Shown here: positions 57,789 to 64,000 of the stretch, in pieces
How positions within the stretch are numbered: position 1 is the stretch's first letter
How the letters are laid out: each line of letters opens with the position of its first letter
Program-made: the position numbers and the translations under genes
Notes under the pieces: model-generated
Told to the model about the DNA's origin: nothing
Seen by the model: only the letters and a program-made list of their open reading frames with translations
The model's database searches: none
NCBI RefSeq assembly: GCF_003427025.1
Contig: NZ_QVAI01000003.1
Span: 310,001 to 374,000, forward strand
From: Jiangella endophytica
GTDB taxonomy: Bacteria; Actinomycetota; Actinomycetes; Jiangellales; Jiangellaceae
DNA length: 64,000 bases
Direction of reading: 5' to 3'

Positions 57789-58447
57789 CCGAGCTGGTCG
57801 CCGTCCCGGCCGGCTGGGTGACGCTGTCGGACCGGCGGACGAAGCGGCGCTGGACGGTCGACGTCGCGGGGTTCTCCCTGGGTGCGGTGCCGGTGACCCA
57901 GGCGTTGTACGCCGAGGTCACCAGCCTGCGGCCGAGCGCCTCCGACGGTGACGCGCTGCCGGTCGAGTGCGTCTCGTGGTGGGACGCGGTCCGCTTCTGC
58001 AACGCGCTGTCGGCGCGCGAGGGGCTCACGCCCGCGTACGACGTCGACGAGGCGGCCGAGCGGGCCGAGTGGGACGCCACCGCCGACGGCTACCGGCTGC
58101 CCACCGAGGCCGAGTGGGAGCACGCCTGCCGGGCCGGGACGACCGGGCCGCGGTATGGCGCGCTGGACGAGATCGCCTGGCACCGCGGCAACTCCGACGA
58201 GCGGATCCATCCCGCCGGCACCCGCGCGCCGAACCCGTGGGGGCTGTACGACCTGATCGGCAACGTGTGGGACTGGTGCTGGGACGTCTACGACGCGCAG
58301 GTGTACGGCACCTACCGGGTGCTGCGCGGCGGCGGCTGGTTCGACGAGCACTGGAGCTGCCGCGCCTCGGTCCGCCGCCGCAGCCACCCCACCTACCGGG
58401 TCGACGACGTCGGGTTCAGACTGGCGAGGTCGGTCGTCGCCGGCTGA
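57785..58447 (+). CDS. SUMF1/EgtB-like (formylglycine-generating enzyme family) protein
   Basis: A 220-residue protein with the FGE-sulfatase fold: LVAVPAGWVTL, VPVTQALYAEVT, PVECVSWWDAVRFCNALS, YRLPTEAEWEHACRAGT, NPWGLYDLIGNVWDWCWD and VLRGGGWFDEHWSCRASVRR. True formylglycine-generating enzymes use two copper-binding cysteines in a C-x(4)-C spacing in this last segment; only the second is present (the first position is Asp), so sulfatase activation is unlikely. Role unknown; it may act on a sugar-acid pathway since it is coupled to kdgK. No ATG or GTG precedes the conserved start; a CTG at 57785 overlaps the kdgK stop (CTGA). The alternative GTG at 57818 cuts into the domain. Its 3' end overlaps the converging MMPL gene by 55 bases. 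Confidence 0.85.
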   Translation: MTELVAVPAGWVTLSDRRTKRRWTVDVAGFSLGAVPVTQALYAEVTSLRPSASDGDALPVECVSWWDAVRFCNALSAREGLTPAYDVDEAAERAEWDATADGYRLPTEAEWEHACRAGTTGPRYGALDEIAWHRGNSDERIHPAGTRAPNPWGLYDLIGNVWDWCWDVYDAQVYGTYRVLRGGGWFDEHWSCRASVRRRSHPTYRVDDVGFRLARSVVAG

Positions 58448-60597
58448 GCGGCGACGTTCTCGCGCAGGCCGATCCGGTCGTGCAGCCGGCGCAACGGCCC
58501 GGGCGCCCACCAGTTCGCCCGCCCGGCCAGCCGCATCAGCGCCGGCACGAGCACGCCGCGGATCAACGTCGCGTCGACGAGCACGGCCAGCGCCATGCCG
58601 ATGCCGAGCTGCTGCAGGAACACGACCTCGCCGGTGGCGTACACCGCGAACGAGGCCGCCAGGATCACCGCGGCCGCCGTGACCAGCGGCGCCGACCGGG
58701 CGATGCCGCGCGGCACCGACCCGTACACGTCGCCGGTGCGGTCGTGGTCCTCCTTGATGCGGGCCAGCAGGAACACCTCGTAGTCCATCGACAACCCGTA
58801 GGCGACGCAGAACATCAGCAGCGGGATGCTCGGCTCGATGACGCCGGTCGGCGTGAAGCCGAGCAGGTCCGCGAGGCCGCCGTCCTGGAAGCCCCAGACC
58901 AGCACGCCGAACATCACCGACAGGCTGAGCAGGTTGAGCACCGACGCCTTCAGCGGCGCGACCACCGACCCGGTCATCAGGAACAGGACGACGAACGTCA
59001 CGCCCAGGATCAGCCCGCCGACCAGCGGCAGCCGGTCGACGACGCCGTCGCGGTAGTCGGCCAGCTCGGCCGGGTAGCCGCCGACCAGCACCTCGGCGGG
59101 CGCGGGCAGCGCGCGGACGTCCGCGACCAGCCCGGTCGGGTCGGCGGCCAGTCGCTCGCCGGTCGGTACGACGGCGAACCAGGCGCCGGCGCCGTCGGCG
59201 TAGCGGCCCGGGTCGGCGGCGACGGCGAGCCGGTCGCCGTCCGCGTACGCGCCGGCCGCGGAATCGACCCGCTCGACGCCGTCCAGCTCCGACAGGGCCG
59301 CCGCGTACGGCGCGATCCGCGCGTCGTCGAGCGCCGGCGCGACGACCTGCACGGCATCGGCGTCCTCCGTCGCGAAGTCGGCCCGCACGGTGTCGTAGAG
59401 GTCGCGCACCGGCTGGCCGGCGGGCAGCACGCGGTCGTCGGGGGAGCCGAACTCGACGCCGAGCGCCGGCGCGCCGAGGCCCAGCAGCACGACGAGCGCC
59501 GCGGCGCCGCTGACCACCGGCCGGCGCATGACCGCCGTCGAGAGCCGGAACCAGAAGCCGGTCTCGCGTCCCGCGTCCCGGCGGCCGGGACGGCGCGCGG
59601 CCCGGTGGCCGAGCAGCGTCAGAGCCGCCGGCAGGATCACCGTCGCCCCGAACACCGCCGTCAGCACCACGGCGATGCCGGCGTAGGCGAACGACGACAG
59701 GAACGGGAACGGGAACACGAACAGCACGGCCAGCGACGCCGCGACCGTCGCGCCGCTGAACAGCACCGTCCGCCCAGCTCCGGCGACCGCAGCCCGGACC
59801 GCGTCGGGGACGGCGACGCCGCGGGCCAGCTCCTCGCGGAACCGGTACGTCACGAACAGGCCGTAGTCGACGCCCAGCCCGATGCCCATGACCAGCGCGA
59901 TGTTCGACGCGAACGTGGACACCTCGGTGAACAGCGTGACGACGCGCAGGATCGCCAGCGTCGCGACCACGGAGAACAGCCCGACGCCGAGCGTCACCAG
60001 CGCCGGCGCCAGCCGCCGGTAGACCAGCCAGAGCAGCACGCCGACCAGTGGCAGGATGACGATCTCGGCACGCACGAAGTCGGCCCGGGCCTGCTCGGCG
60101 ACCACCCGGAACACCTCGTCCCCGCCGCCGACCGTGACCTCGATCGGGCCGTCCTCGCCGGCGAACCGCTCGGTCAGGCCGGGCAGCACGTCGCCGCGGA
60201 CGTGGTCGGCGTCGCCCGGGACCCAGGCCAGCACCAGCGCGTGCCGGCCGTCCTCACTGCGCAGCGTCGCCGCGCCGTCGCTCCAGTACGACCACGCGTC
60301 GCCGACGGCGGATTCGGCGGCCAGCCGCTCGGTCAGCGCGGCGCCCGCGGCGGCGACGCCGGCGTCGTCCACGGAGCCGCCGGCTGCCGTCACCAGCAGC
60401 GCGACGTTCGACGTGCTGGTGCCGAACTGCTCGGCCAGGGCGGCGCGCGCCTGCAGCGACTCCGAGCCCGGCGCCTCGTACCGGTTGAGGGCGAGCGCCT
60501 CGATGACGGACGCCGCCAGCACGCCGGCGAGCAGGAACAGGGCGACGGTCCCGACGAGGATCCGGCGCGGTGCGCGGGTGACGTATCGGCCGAGCAT
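58393..60597 (-). CDS. MMPL family RND-type transporter
   Basis: A 734-residue transporter with twelve membrane helices in two halves, each with a large outer loop (about 40-175 and 390-520). The GxxxDY motifs of MMPL proteins are present: MGIGLGVDYGLFVTYRFREE in the first half and VAYGLSMDYEVFLLARIKE in the second, giving the proton-relay Asp-Tyr pairs. MMPL proteins export lipids, siderophores or drugs. It is divergent from a TetR gene 111 bases away, with two operator-like palindromes between, the layout of a repressor-controlled efflux pump. ATG at 60597; the 3' end overlaps the SUMF1-like gene. Confidence 0.94.
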   Translation of the reverse strand: MLGRYVTRAPRRILVGTVALFLLAGVLAASVIEALALNRYEAPGSESLQARAALAEQFGTSTSNVALLVTAAGGSVDDAGVAAAGAALTERLAAESAVGDAWSYWSDGAATLRSEDGRHALVLAWVPGDADHVRGDVLPGLTERFAGEDGPIEVTVGGGDEVFRVVAEQARADFVRAEIVILPLVGVLLWLVYRRLAPALVTLGVGLFSVVATLAILRVVTLFTEVSTFASNIALVMGIGLGVDYGLFVTYRFREELARGVAVPDAVRAAVAGAGRTVLFSGATVAASLAVLFVFPFPFLSSFAYAGIAVVLTAVFGATVILPAALTLLGHRAARRPGRRDAGRETGFWFRLSTAVMRRPVVSGAAALVVLLGLGAPALGVEFGSPDDRVLPAGQPVRDLYDTVRADFATEDADAVQVVAPALDDARIAPYAAALSELDGVERVDSAAGAYADGDRLAVAADPGRYADGAGAWFAVVPTGERLAADPTGLVADVRALPAPAEVLVGGYPAELADYRDGVVDRLPLVGGLILGVTFVVLFLMTGSVVAPLKASVLNLLSLSVMFGVLVWGFQDGGLADLLGFTPTGVIEPSIPLLMFCVAYGLSMDYEVFLLARIKEDHDRTGDVYGSVPRGIARSAPLVTAAAVILAASFAVYATGEVVFLQQLGIGMALAVLVDATLIRGVLVPALMRLAGRANWWAPGPLRRLHDRIGLRENVAAQPATTDLASLNPTSSTR

Positions 60598-60628
60598 GAT
60601 CGGCGGCTCCCTCGTGGTAGCGTCGATG

Positions 60629-60680
60629 AAAAGACGAGTCGAAGCTCGCGTTTTGGAGAATACGAGCGAGTGCTCGTATT
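60629..60680. promoter_or_regulatory. Two TetR-type operators in the MMPL/tetR divergent promoter
   Basis: AATACGAGC-GAGT-GCTCGTATT (60659-60680) is a perfect 9-bp palindrome. AAAAGACGAG and CTCGCGTTTT (60629-60654) form a second, weaker one with the same CGAG/CTCG cores. Their centres lie 28 bases apart. The stretch is AT-rich for this genome, as expected of a promoter. They probably bind the TetR protein encoded at 60708. Confidence 0.75.
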
Positions 60681-60707
60681 TGTCGAATCGACGCTGGGGT
60701 GGGTGGT

Positions 60708-61304
60708 GTGACGAAACGGCAGGCGCGGGGCCAGGCGCGGATGGAGCAGATCCTCGCGGCCGCGGCCGAGGCGTTCGCCGAGTCCGGCTACGAGGCCGTC
60801 AGCACCAACACGATCGCCGCCCGGGCCGGTATCTCGCCGGGCTCGCTGTACCAGTTCTTCGCCAACAAGGACGACATCGCCCGGGCGCTGGCCGAGCGGT
60901 ACGCCGCGCAGCTGGCCGAGCTGCGGTCGGCGGCGTTCGACGGCGCCGACCTCGCCGCGTTGCCGCTGGACCAGCTGATCGGCGCGATCACCGCGCCGCT
61001 GGTCCAGTTCAACCTGGCCAACCGCGGGTTCAAGGCGCTGTTCGCCCGGCCGGACCTGCCGCCATCGCTGACCACCGCGGTCGCGCCGCTGCACGCCGCG
61101 CTGCTCGGGCGGGTGTCGGCGTTGCTGTCGGTGCGTGCGCCGGGTGTCGCTCCCGACGTCGTGGAGCGCACCGCGACGGTCGCGATCCAGCTGGTCCGGG
61201 CGATGATGCCGCTCATCGTCGCCGCCGACGGCGCCGAGCGGGCGGCCCTCGAGGGCGAGCTGCGCGCCGTCCTGCACGGCTATCTCGAGCCGGTGATCGG
61301 ATGA
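60708..61304 (+). CDS. TetR family repressor, probably of the MMPL transporter
   Basis: A 198-residue regulator with the TetR helix-turn-helix at about 12-55 (ILAAAAEAFAESGYEAVST, AARAGISPGSLYQFFANKDD) and a ligand-binding C-terminal domain of the TetR_C type. GTG at 60708 is chosen as it begins the usual TKRQARGQ region; a GTG at 60699 is in frame. Likely binds the palindromes just upstream and represses itself and the divergent MMPL gene. Its stop overlaps the next start (ATGA). Confidence 0.9.
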   Translation: MTKRQARGQARMEQILAAAAEAFAESGYEAVSTNTIAARAGISPGSLYQFFANKDDIARALAERYAAQLAELRSAAFDGADLAALPLDQLIGAITAPLVQFNLANRGFKALFARPDLPPSLTTAVAPLHAALLGRVSALLSVRAPGVAPDVVERTATVAIQLVRAMMPLIVAADGAERAALEGELRAVLHGYLEPVIG

Positions 61305-61894
61305 GCCGCCGGCGCTGGCTCCTGCTGGCCGCCGCGACGGCCGTCGTCGCCCTGGCGGTGCCGTCGGTCTGGGCGTACACGGCGAGCGCCGGGCGCATCC
61401 TGTCCGAGCCGGCCGACGCGCCGTCGAGGGACGTGACGCTGGTGCTGGGCGCCGGTGTGCGGGCCGACGGGCAGCCGTCGCGGCTGCTGGCCGGGCGGCT
61501 GGACGTCGCCGCCGCGCTCTATCACCTCGGGCGGACGCGGACGCTGCTGGTCAGCGGCGGCACGGCGCCCGGCGGGTACGACGAGCCGGCGGCGATGCGG
61601 CGGTACCTGGTGTCGGCCGGGGTGCCGTCCGAGGCGATCGTCGAGGACCCGCTCGGCGTCGACACCTGGGCGTCGTGCATCCGCGCCCGCGACGAGTTCG
61701 GGCTGTCGCGGCTGCTGGTGGTCAGCCAGCGGTTCCACCTGCCGCGGTCGGTCGCGTTGTGCCGGTCGCTCGGCCTCGACGCGGTCGGCGTCGCGCACGA
61801 CTCGAAGGACTCGAATCCGCCCGGTACGCGGCAGGGGTACCTGCGCGAAGTGGCCGCGTCGGTGCCGGCGATGGCGCGGGCGATCTTCGGCTAG
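61301..61894 (+). CDS. SanA/YdcF-like DUF218 protein
   Basis: A 197-residue protein with one N-terminal membrane helix (about 6-26) and a DUF218 domain: VTLVLGAGVRADGQPSRLL, LLVSGGTAPGGYDEPAAM, AIVEDPLGVDTWAS and VVSQRFHLPRSVALCRSLG. SanA and its relatives affect envelope integrity and antibiotic (vancomycin) tolerance in enterobacteria; reaction unknown. Coupled to the TetR gene by a four-base overlap, so it may share the pump's regulation. Its TAG stop lies in a CTAG that also contains the stop of the converging SDR gene. Confidence 0.88.
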   Translation: MSRRRWLLLAAATAVVALAVPSVWAYTASAGRILSEPADAPSRDVTLVLGAGVRADGQPSRLLAGRLDVAAALYHLGRTRTLLVSGGTAPGGYDEPAAMRRYLVSAGVPSEAIVEDPLGVDTWASCIRARDEFGLSRLLVVSQRFHLPRSVALCRSLGLDAVGVAHDSKDSNPPGTRQGYLREVAASVPAMARAIFG

Positions 61895-62691
61895 GGCGCC
61901 GGCCGTCCAGGGTCGGCGTCGGCGTCGGTGAGGGCGCGCCGGGTGACCGTCTTCGCCAGGGCGGCGACCACCCGCCGCGGTCGTCGCGGGTTGAGGTGGG
62001 CGCCGAGCGCGTTGCCCAGCCCGGGGACGACGTAGGCGCGGTCGCGGTCGAGGCCGCGCAGGCCGGCGCGCACCACCGCCTCCGCCGTCATCATCCGTCC
62101 GCCGATCGCGGCCCGCTCGCCGGTGGTGTCGAAGAACGACGTGCGGGTCGGGCCGGGGCAGAGTGCGAGCACGCGGACGCCGCGGCCGCGGTACTCCGCG
62201 CGCAGCGCGAGGCTGAAGTTCAGCACGAACGTCTTGCCTGCGGCGTAGGTCGCGAAGTAGGGCGAGGGCTGGAAGCCCGCGGTCGAGCCGACGTTGACGA
62301 CGGCGCCGCTGCCGCGGCCGAGCATGCCGGGGATCAGGCCTCGGCACAGGTCCACCAGCGCGACGACGTTGAGCATGAGCTGGTCGTGGTCGCGGCCGGC
62401 GGCGATCTGTTCGAACCGGCCGGCCGTCCCGTAGCCGGCACTGTTCACGAGGACATCGATGCCGCGGTGCCGCTGTTCGCCGGCCAGCGCGGCGGCCGCG
62501 CCCGGCTCGGCGAGGTCGCGCGCGACGACGTCGGCGGCGATGCCGTACCGGTCGCGGAGCTCGCCGGCGAGGGCGTCGAGCCGCCGCCGCGAGCGAGCGA
62601 CGAGCACGAGGTCGTGGTCGCGGGCCGCGAGCCGGCGGGCGAACTCGGCGCCGATGCCGGAGGACGCTCCGGTGACGAGGGCGATCGGCAT
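61891..62691 (-). CDS. Short-chain dehydrogenase/reductase
   Basis: A 266-residue classical SDR: cofactor motif TGASSGIG at 7-14, NSAGYG after N83, catalytic S136, Y149 and K153 (YAAGK). Basic residues after strand 2 (VARSRRRLDAL) favour NADP(H). The C-terminal RPRRVV...RRAL part is membrane-associating in some relatives. Substrate unknown. Divergent from a TetR gene 81 bases away, an arrangement typical of a repressor and its target. Confidence 0.92.
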   Translation of the reverse strand: MPIALVTGASSGIGAEFARRLAARDHDLVLVARSRRRLDALAGELRDRYGIAADVVARDLAEPGAAAALAGEQRHRGIDVLVNSAGYGTAGRFEQIAAGRDHDQLMLNVVALVDLCRGLIPGMLGRGSGAVVNVGSTAGFQPSPYFATYAAGKTFVLNFSLALRAEYRGRGVRVLALCPGPTRTSFFDTTGERAAIGGRMMTAEAVVRAGLRGLDRDRAYVVPGLGNALGAHLNPRRPRRVVAALAKTVTRRALTDADADPGRPAP

Positions 62692-62772
62692 GCTGCTCCT
62701 TGGGTGGCGCGATTACCTACTGAATTGCAACATGACTGTATCAGTTATGCGGAGAGTTGTAGCGTGGGGGAG

Positions 62773-63354
62773 GTGAGTGCATCGTTGGAGCGGCCGCTGC
62801 GCGCCGACGCCGAGCGCAGCATCCGGTCGATCCTGGAGGCCGCCGAGCGCGTCCTGGCTCGCGATCCCGGCGCGTCGCTGGAACAGGTCGCCCAGGCCGC
62901 GGGCGTCGCGCGGACCACCGTCCACCGCCGCTTCGCCACCCGCCAGGCCCTCGTCGACGCCATGTCCGCCGCGGCGGTCGAGCAGCTGGCCGCCGCCATC
63001 GAGGCCGGTCGCCCCGAGACCGCACCCCCGCTCGTCGCGCTGCACGAGATCACCGCGAACGTCATCCGGGTCAAGGTGAGCTGGCCGTTCGCGCTGGCCG
63101 GCTCGATGCGGCCGGACTCCCAGGTGGCCGAGGCGCAACGGGGCATCGCCCGCCGCTGTGTCGAGCTGCTCGGCAAGGCCCAGGCGGCCGGCGCCCTCGA
63201 CCCGGCGACCGACCTGGAGTGGGCGCGGCGCGTGTACTACGCGCTGATCGGCGAGACCCTCGCCGGCGACGACCCCGGCGTCCGCGACCCCGACGCCCTC
63301 GCCGCCCGCGTCGTCGACACCCTGCTGCGCGGAATCGGCCCTCGACCTGCGTAG
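62773..63354 (+). CDS. TetR family transcriptional regulator
   Basis: A 193-residue regulator with the TetR helix-turn-helix (RSILEAAERVLARDPGASLE, VAQAAGVARTTVHRRFATRQ) at about 15-62. GTG at 62773 with GGGGGAGG just before. It probably controls the divergent SDR gene; the AT-rich gap (62712-62765) contains ACTGA...TCAGT arms and a TTGCAAC / GTTGTA pair that could be operators, but no palindrome is clear-cut. Confidence 0.88.
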   Translation: MSASLERPLRADAERSIRSILEAAERVLARDPGASLEQVAQAAGVARTTVHRRFATRQALVDAMSAAAVEQLAAAIEAGRPETAPPLVALHEITANVIRVKVSWPFALAGSMRPDSQVAEAQRGIARRCVELLGKAQAAGALDPATDLEWARRVYYALIGETLAGDDPGVRDPDALAARVVDTLLRGIGPRPA

Positions 63355-63437
63355 ACGTGTACCTGTGGATCACTGACGGCGTCCTCCGGCCGGGCAGGGC
63401 GGACGGATCGCCTGACCGTGATCGGGAGGGTCCATTG

Positions 63438-63886
63438 GTGGCGTCGCACGCCTACATCGACGAGTCCGGCCGTCGCGACTACGTCGTCTGCGCACTCCCG
63501 GTCGCCGCCACCCTCTTCATCTCTCGGCACCCGGTCGACCGCGACGGTCGCTCGGAGATCATGCGGCGCATGGTCACCGACCTGACGGTCGAGGGTCTGG
63601 TGATCGAGTCAGGCGTGGGCCAGGACGAGCGGGACCGCACCACCCTCGACGAGGCGGTGCGCAAGGCGGGCTGGAAGGCGGGTTCAGCTACCGGCACCTG
63701 CCGCCGAGGGCGGAGCCGTTGCGCTGGGTGCCGGACGCGATCGCCTGGGCCTGGGGCGCGGGCAAGGACTGGCGTCGTCGAGTGGCGCCATTGATCACCG
63801 CCGTCGTGGTGGTCGCGCCCTGGACAGCGCAACGCCCGAGCGCCACCACCGTCCGGAGGGGTCTCGGGCTCACTTCCTCGGGCTGA
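63438..63886 (+). pseudogene. Frameshifted, shortened remnant of an actinobacterial DUF3800-like gene
   Basis: In the first frame the translation begins VASHAYIDESGRRDYVVCAL, as in a family of about 220-residue actinobacterial proteins that open with an AHAYVDES motif. It then jumps to RRMVTDLTVEGLVIESG, with the middle of the family sequence (about 80 residues) missing. Near 63680 the frame shifts; the second frame continues FSYRHLPPRAEPLRWVPDA, then IAWAWGAGKDWRRRVAPLI, which is the family's C-terminal part. Stop at 63884-63886. Both an internal deletion and a frameshift mark it as broken. GGGAGGG precedes the start. The family assignment is from memory of the motif pattern. Confidence 0.65.
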
Positions 63887-63957
63887 TGCCCTCACCGCGC
63901 ATCTTGCGATGCGGGCAATGCGTCCGAGGGGTGAGCGGCGCACATAGACTCGGGTGA

Positions 63958-64000
63958 GTGATACGCCGCATCGACCTGCGGGGGAGGCTCGCCGCCGGCG
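63958..64000 (+). CDS. hisD: Histidinol dehydrogenase, first codons only
   Basis: GTG at 63958 opens a frame reading MIRRIDLRGRLAAG before the window ends; HisD proteins of actinobacteria begin M-I-x-R-I-D-L-R-G. TAGACT at 63945-63950 is a good -10 box placed so that transcription would start at or next to the GTG (leaderless). In Streptomyces hisD lies a short way after dnaE, so its presence here marks the return to the conserved gene order. Only 14 codons are visible. Confidence 0.7.
   Translation, partial: MIRRIDLRGRLAAG

Noticed and set aside
53199-63957. Integrative element borders
   Set aside because: No integrase, transposase, tRNA end or flanking direct repeat could be found by eye, so the accessory block is described only as a synteny difference.

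Overview
The window is chromosomal DNA from a high-GC Gram-positive bacterium of the phylum Actinomycetota. The evidence is the very high GC content, the many GTG starts, and a division and cell wall (dcw) cluster whose order (mraZ, rsmH, ftsL, ftsI, murE, murF, mraY, murD, ftsW, murG, murC, ftsQ, ftsZ, pgeF, sepF, ylmG, divIVA, then ileS, a dksA-like gene, lspA, rluD, dnaE, hisD) is that of Streptomyces and related filamentous genera. The genus cannot be fixed from the sequence alone; a Jiangella-like organism is a guess.

Layout. 1-1626 is a repeat-rich stretch without a convincing gene. 1.7-5.2 kb holds nrdR and nrdJ (class II ribonucleotide reductase and its repressor) behind a probable NrdR operator. 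5.2-9.5 kb has a DUF998 membrane protein, a spermidine-synthase-like protein, an aldo/keto reductase, a methyltransferase and a DUF3040 protein. 9.5-14.7 kb has a small Fe-S protein remnant and a minus-strand moxR / DUF58 / transglutaminase operon. 15.3-30.3 kb is the compact dcw operon, led by a phased MraZ operator; most of its genes overlap by 4 bases. 30.3-32.6 kb is an inserted minus-strand block (DUF6412-like protein, YidC-like insertase, small Cys-containing protein) that separates ftsQ from ftsZ. 32.6-36.6 kb is the ftsZ-pgeF-sepF-ylmG-divIVA segment, lacking ylmE. 37-40.4 kb is ileS behind a translational T-box leader. 40.4-42.7 kb holds a DUF167 gene, a dksA-like gene, lspA and rluD. 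42.8-47.5 kb is a flavin oxidoreductase divergent from a large SARP/AAA/TPR regulator. 47.5-52.6 kb has a chorismate mutase-like gene with a possible leader peptide and attenuator, dnaE and a membrane protein. 52.7-63.9 kb is accessory: a YbaK deacylase, a decayed glycoside hydrolase tail, a CE7 esterase, a 2-keto-3-deoxygluconate operon (iclR, eda, kdgK, SUMF1-like), an MMPL transporter with its TetR regulator, a SanA/YdcF protein, an SDR with a second TetR, and a decayed gene. The first bases of hisD close the window.

How it works together. The dcw genes make lipid II (MurE, MurF, MurD, MurC, MraY, MurG) and build the septum (FtsZ, SepF, FtsQ, FtsL, FtsW, FtsI) and the polar scaffold (DivIVA). 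Several of these proteins carry unusual low-complexity extensions or insertions (FtsI, MurD, FtsW, MurG). A duplicated start-stop junction between ftsW and murG has created a coupled 50-codon reading frame. The accessory region looks like sugar-acid catabolism plus regulator/efflux pairs placed between conserved housekeeping genes, with a broken gene near each end.
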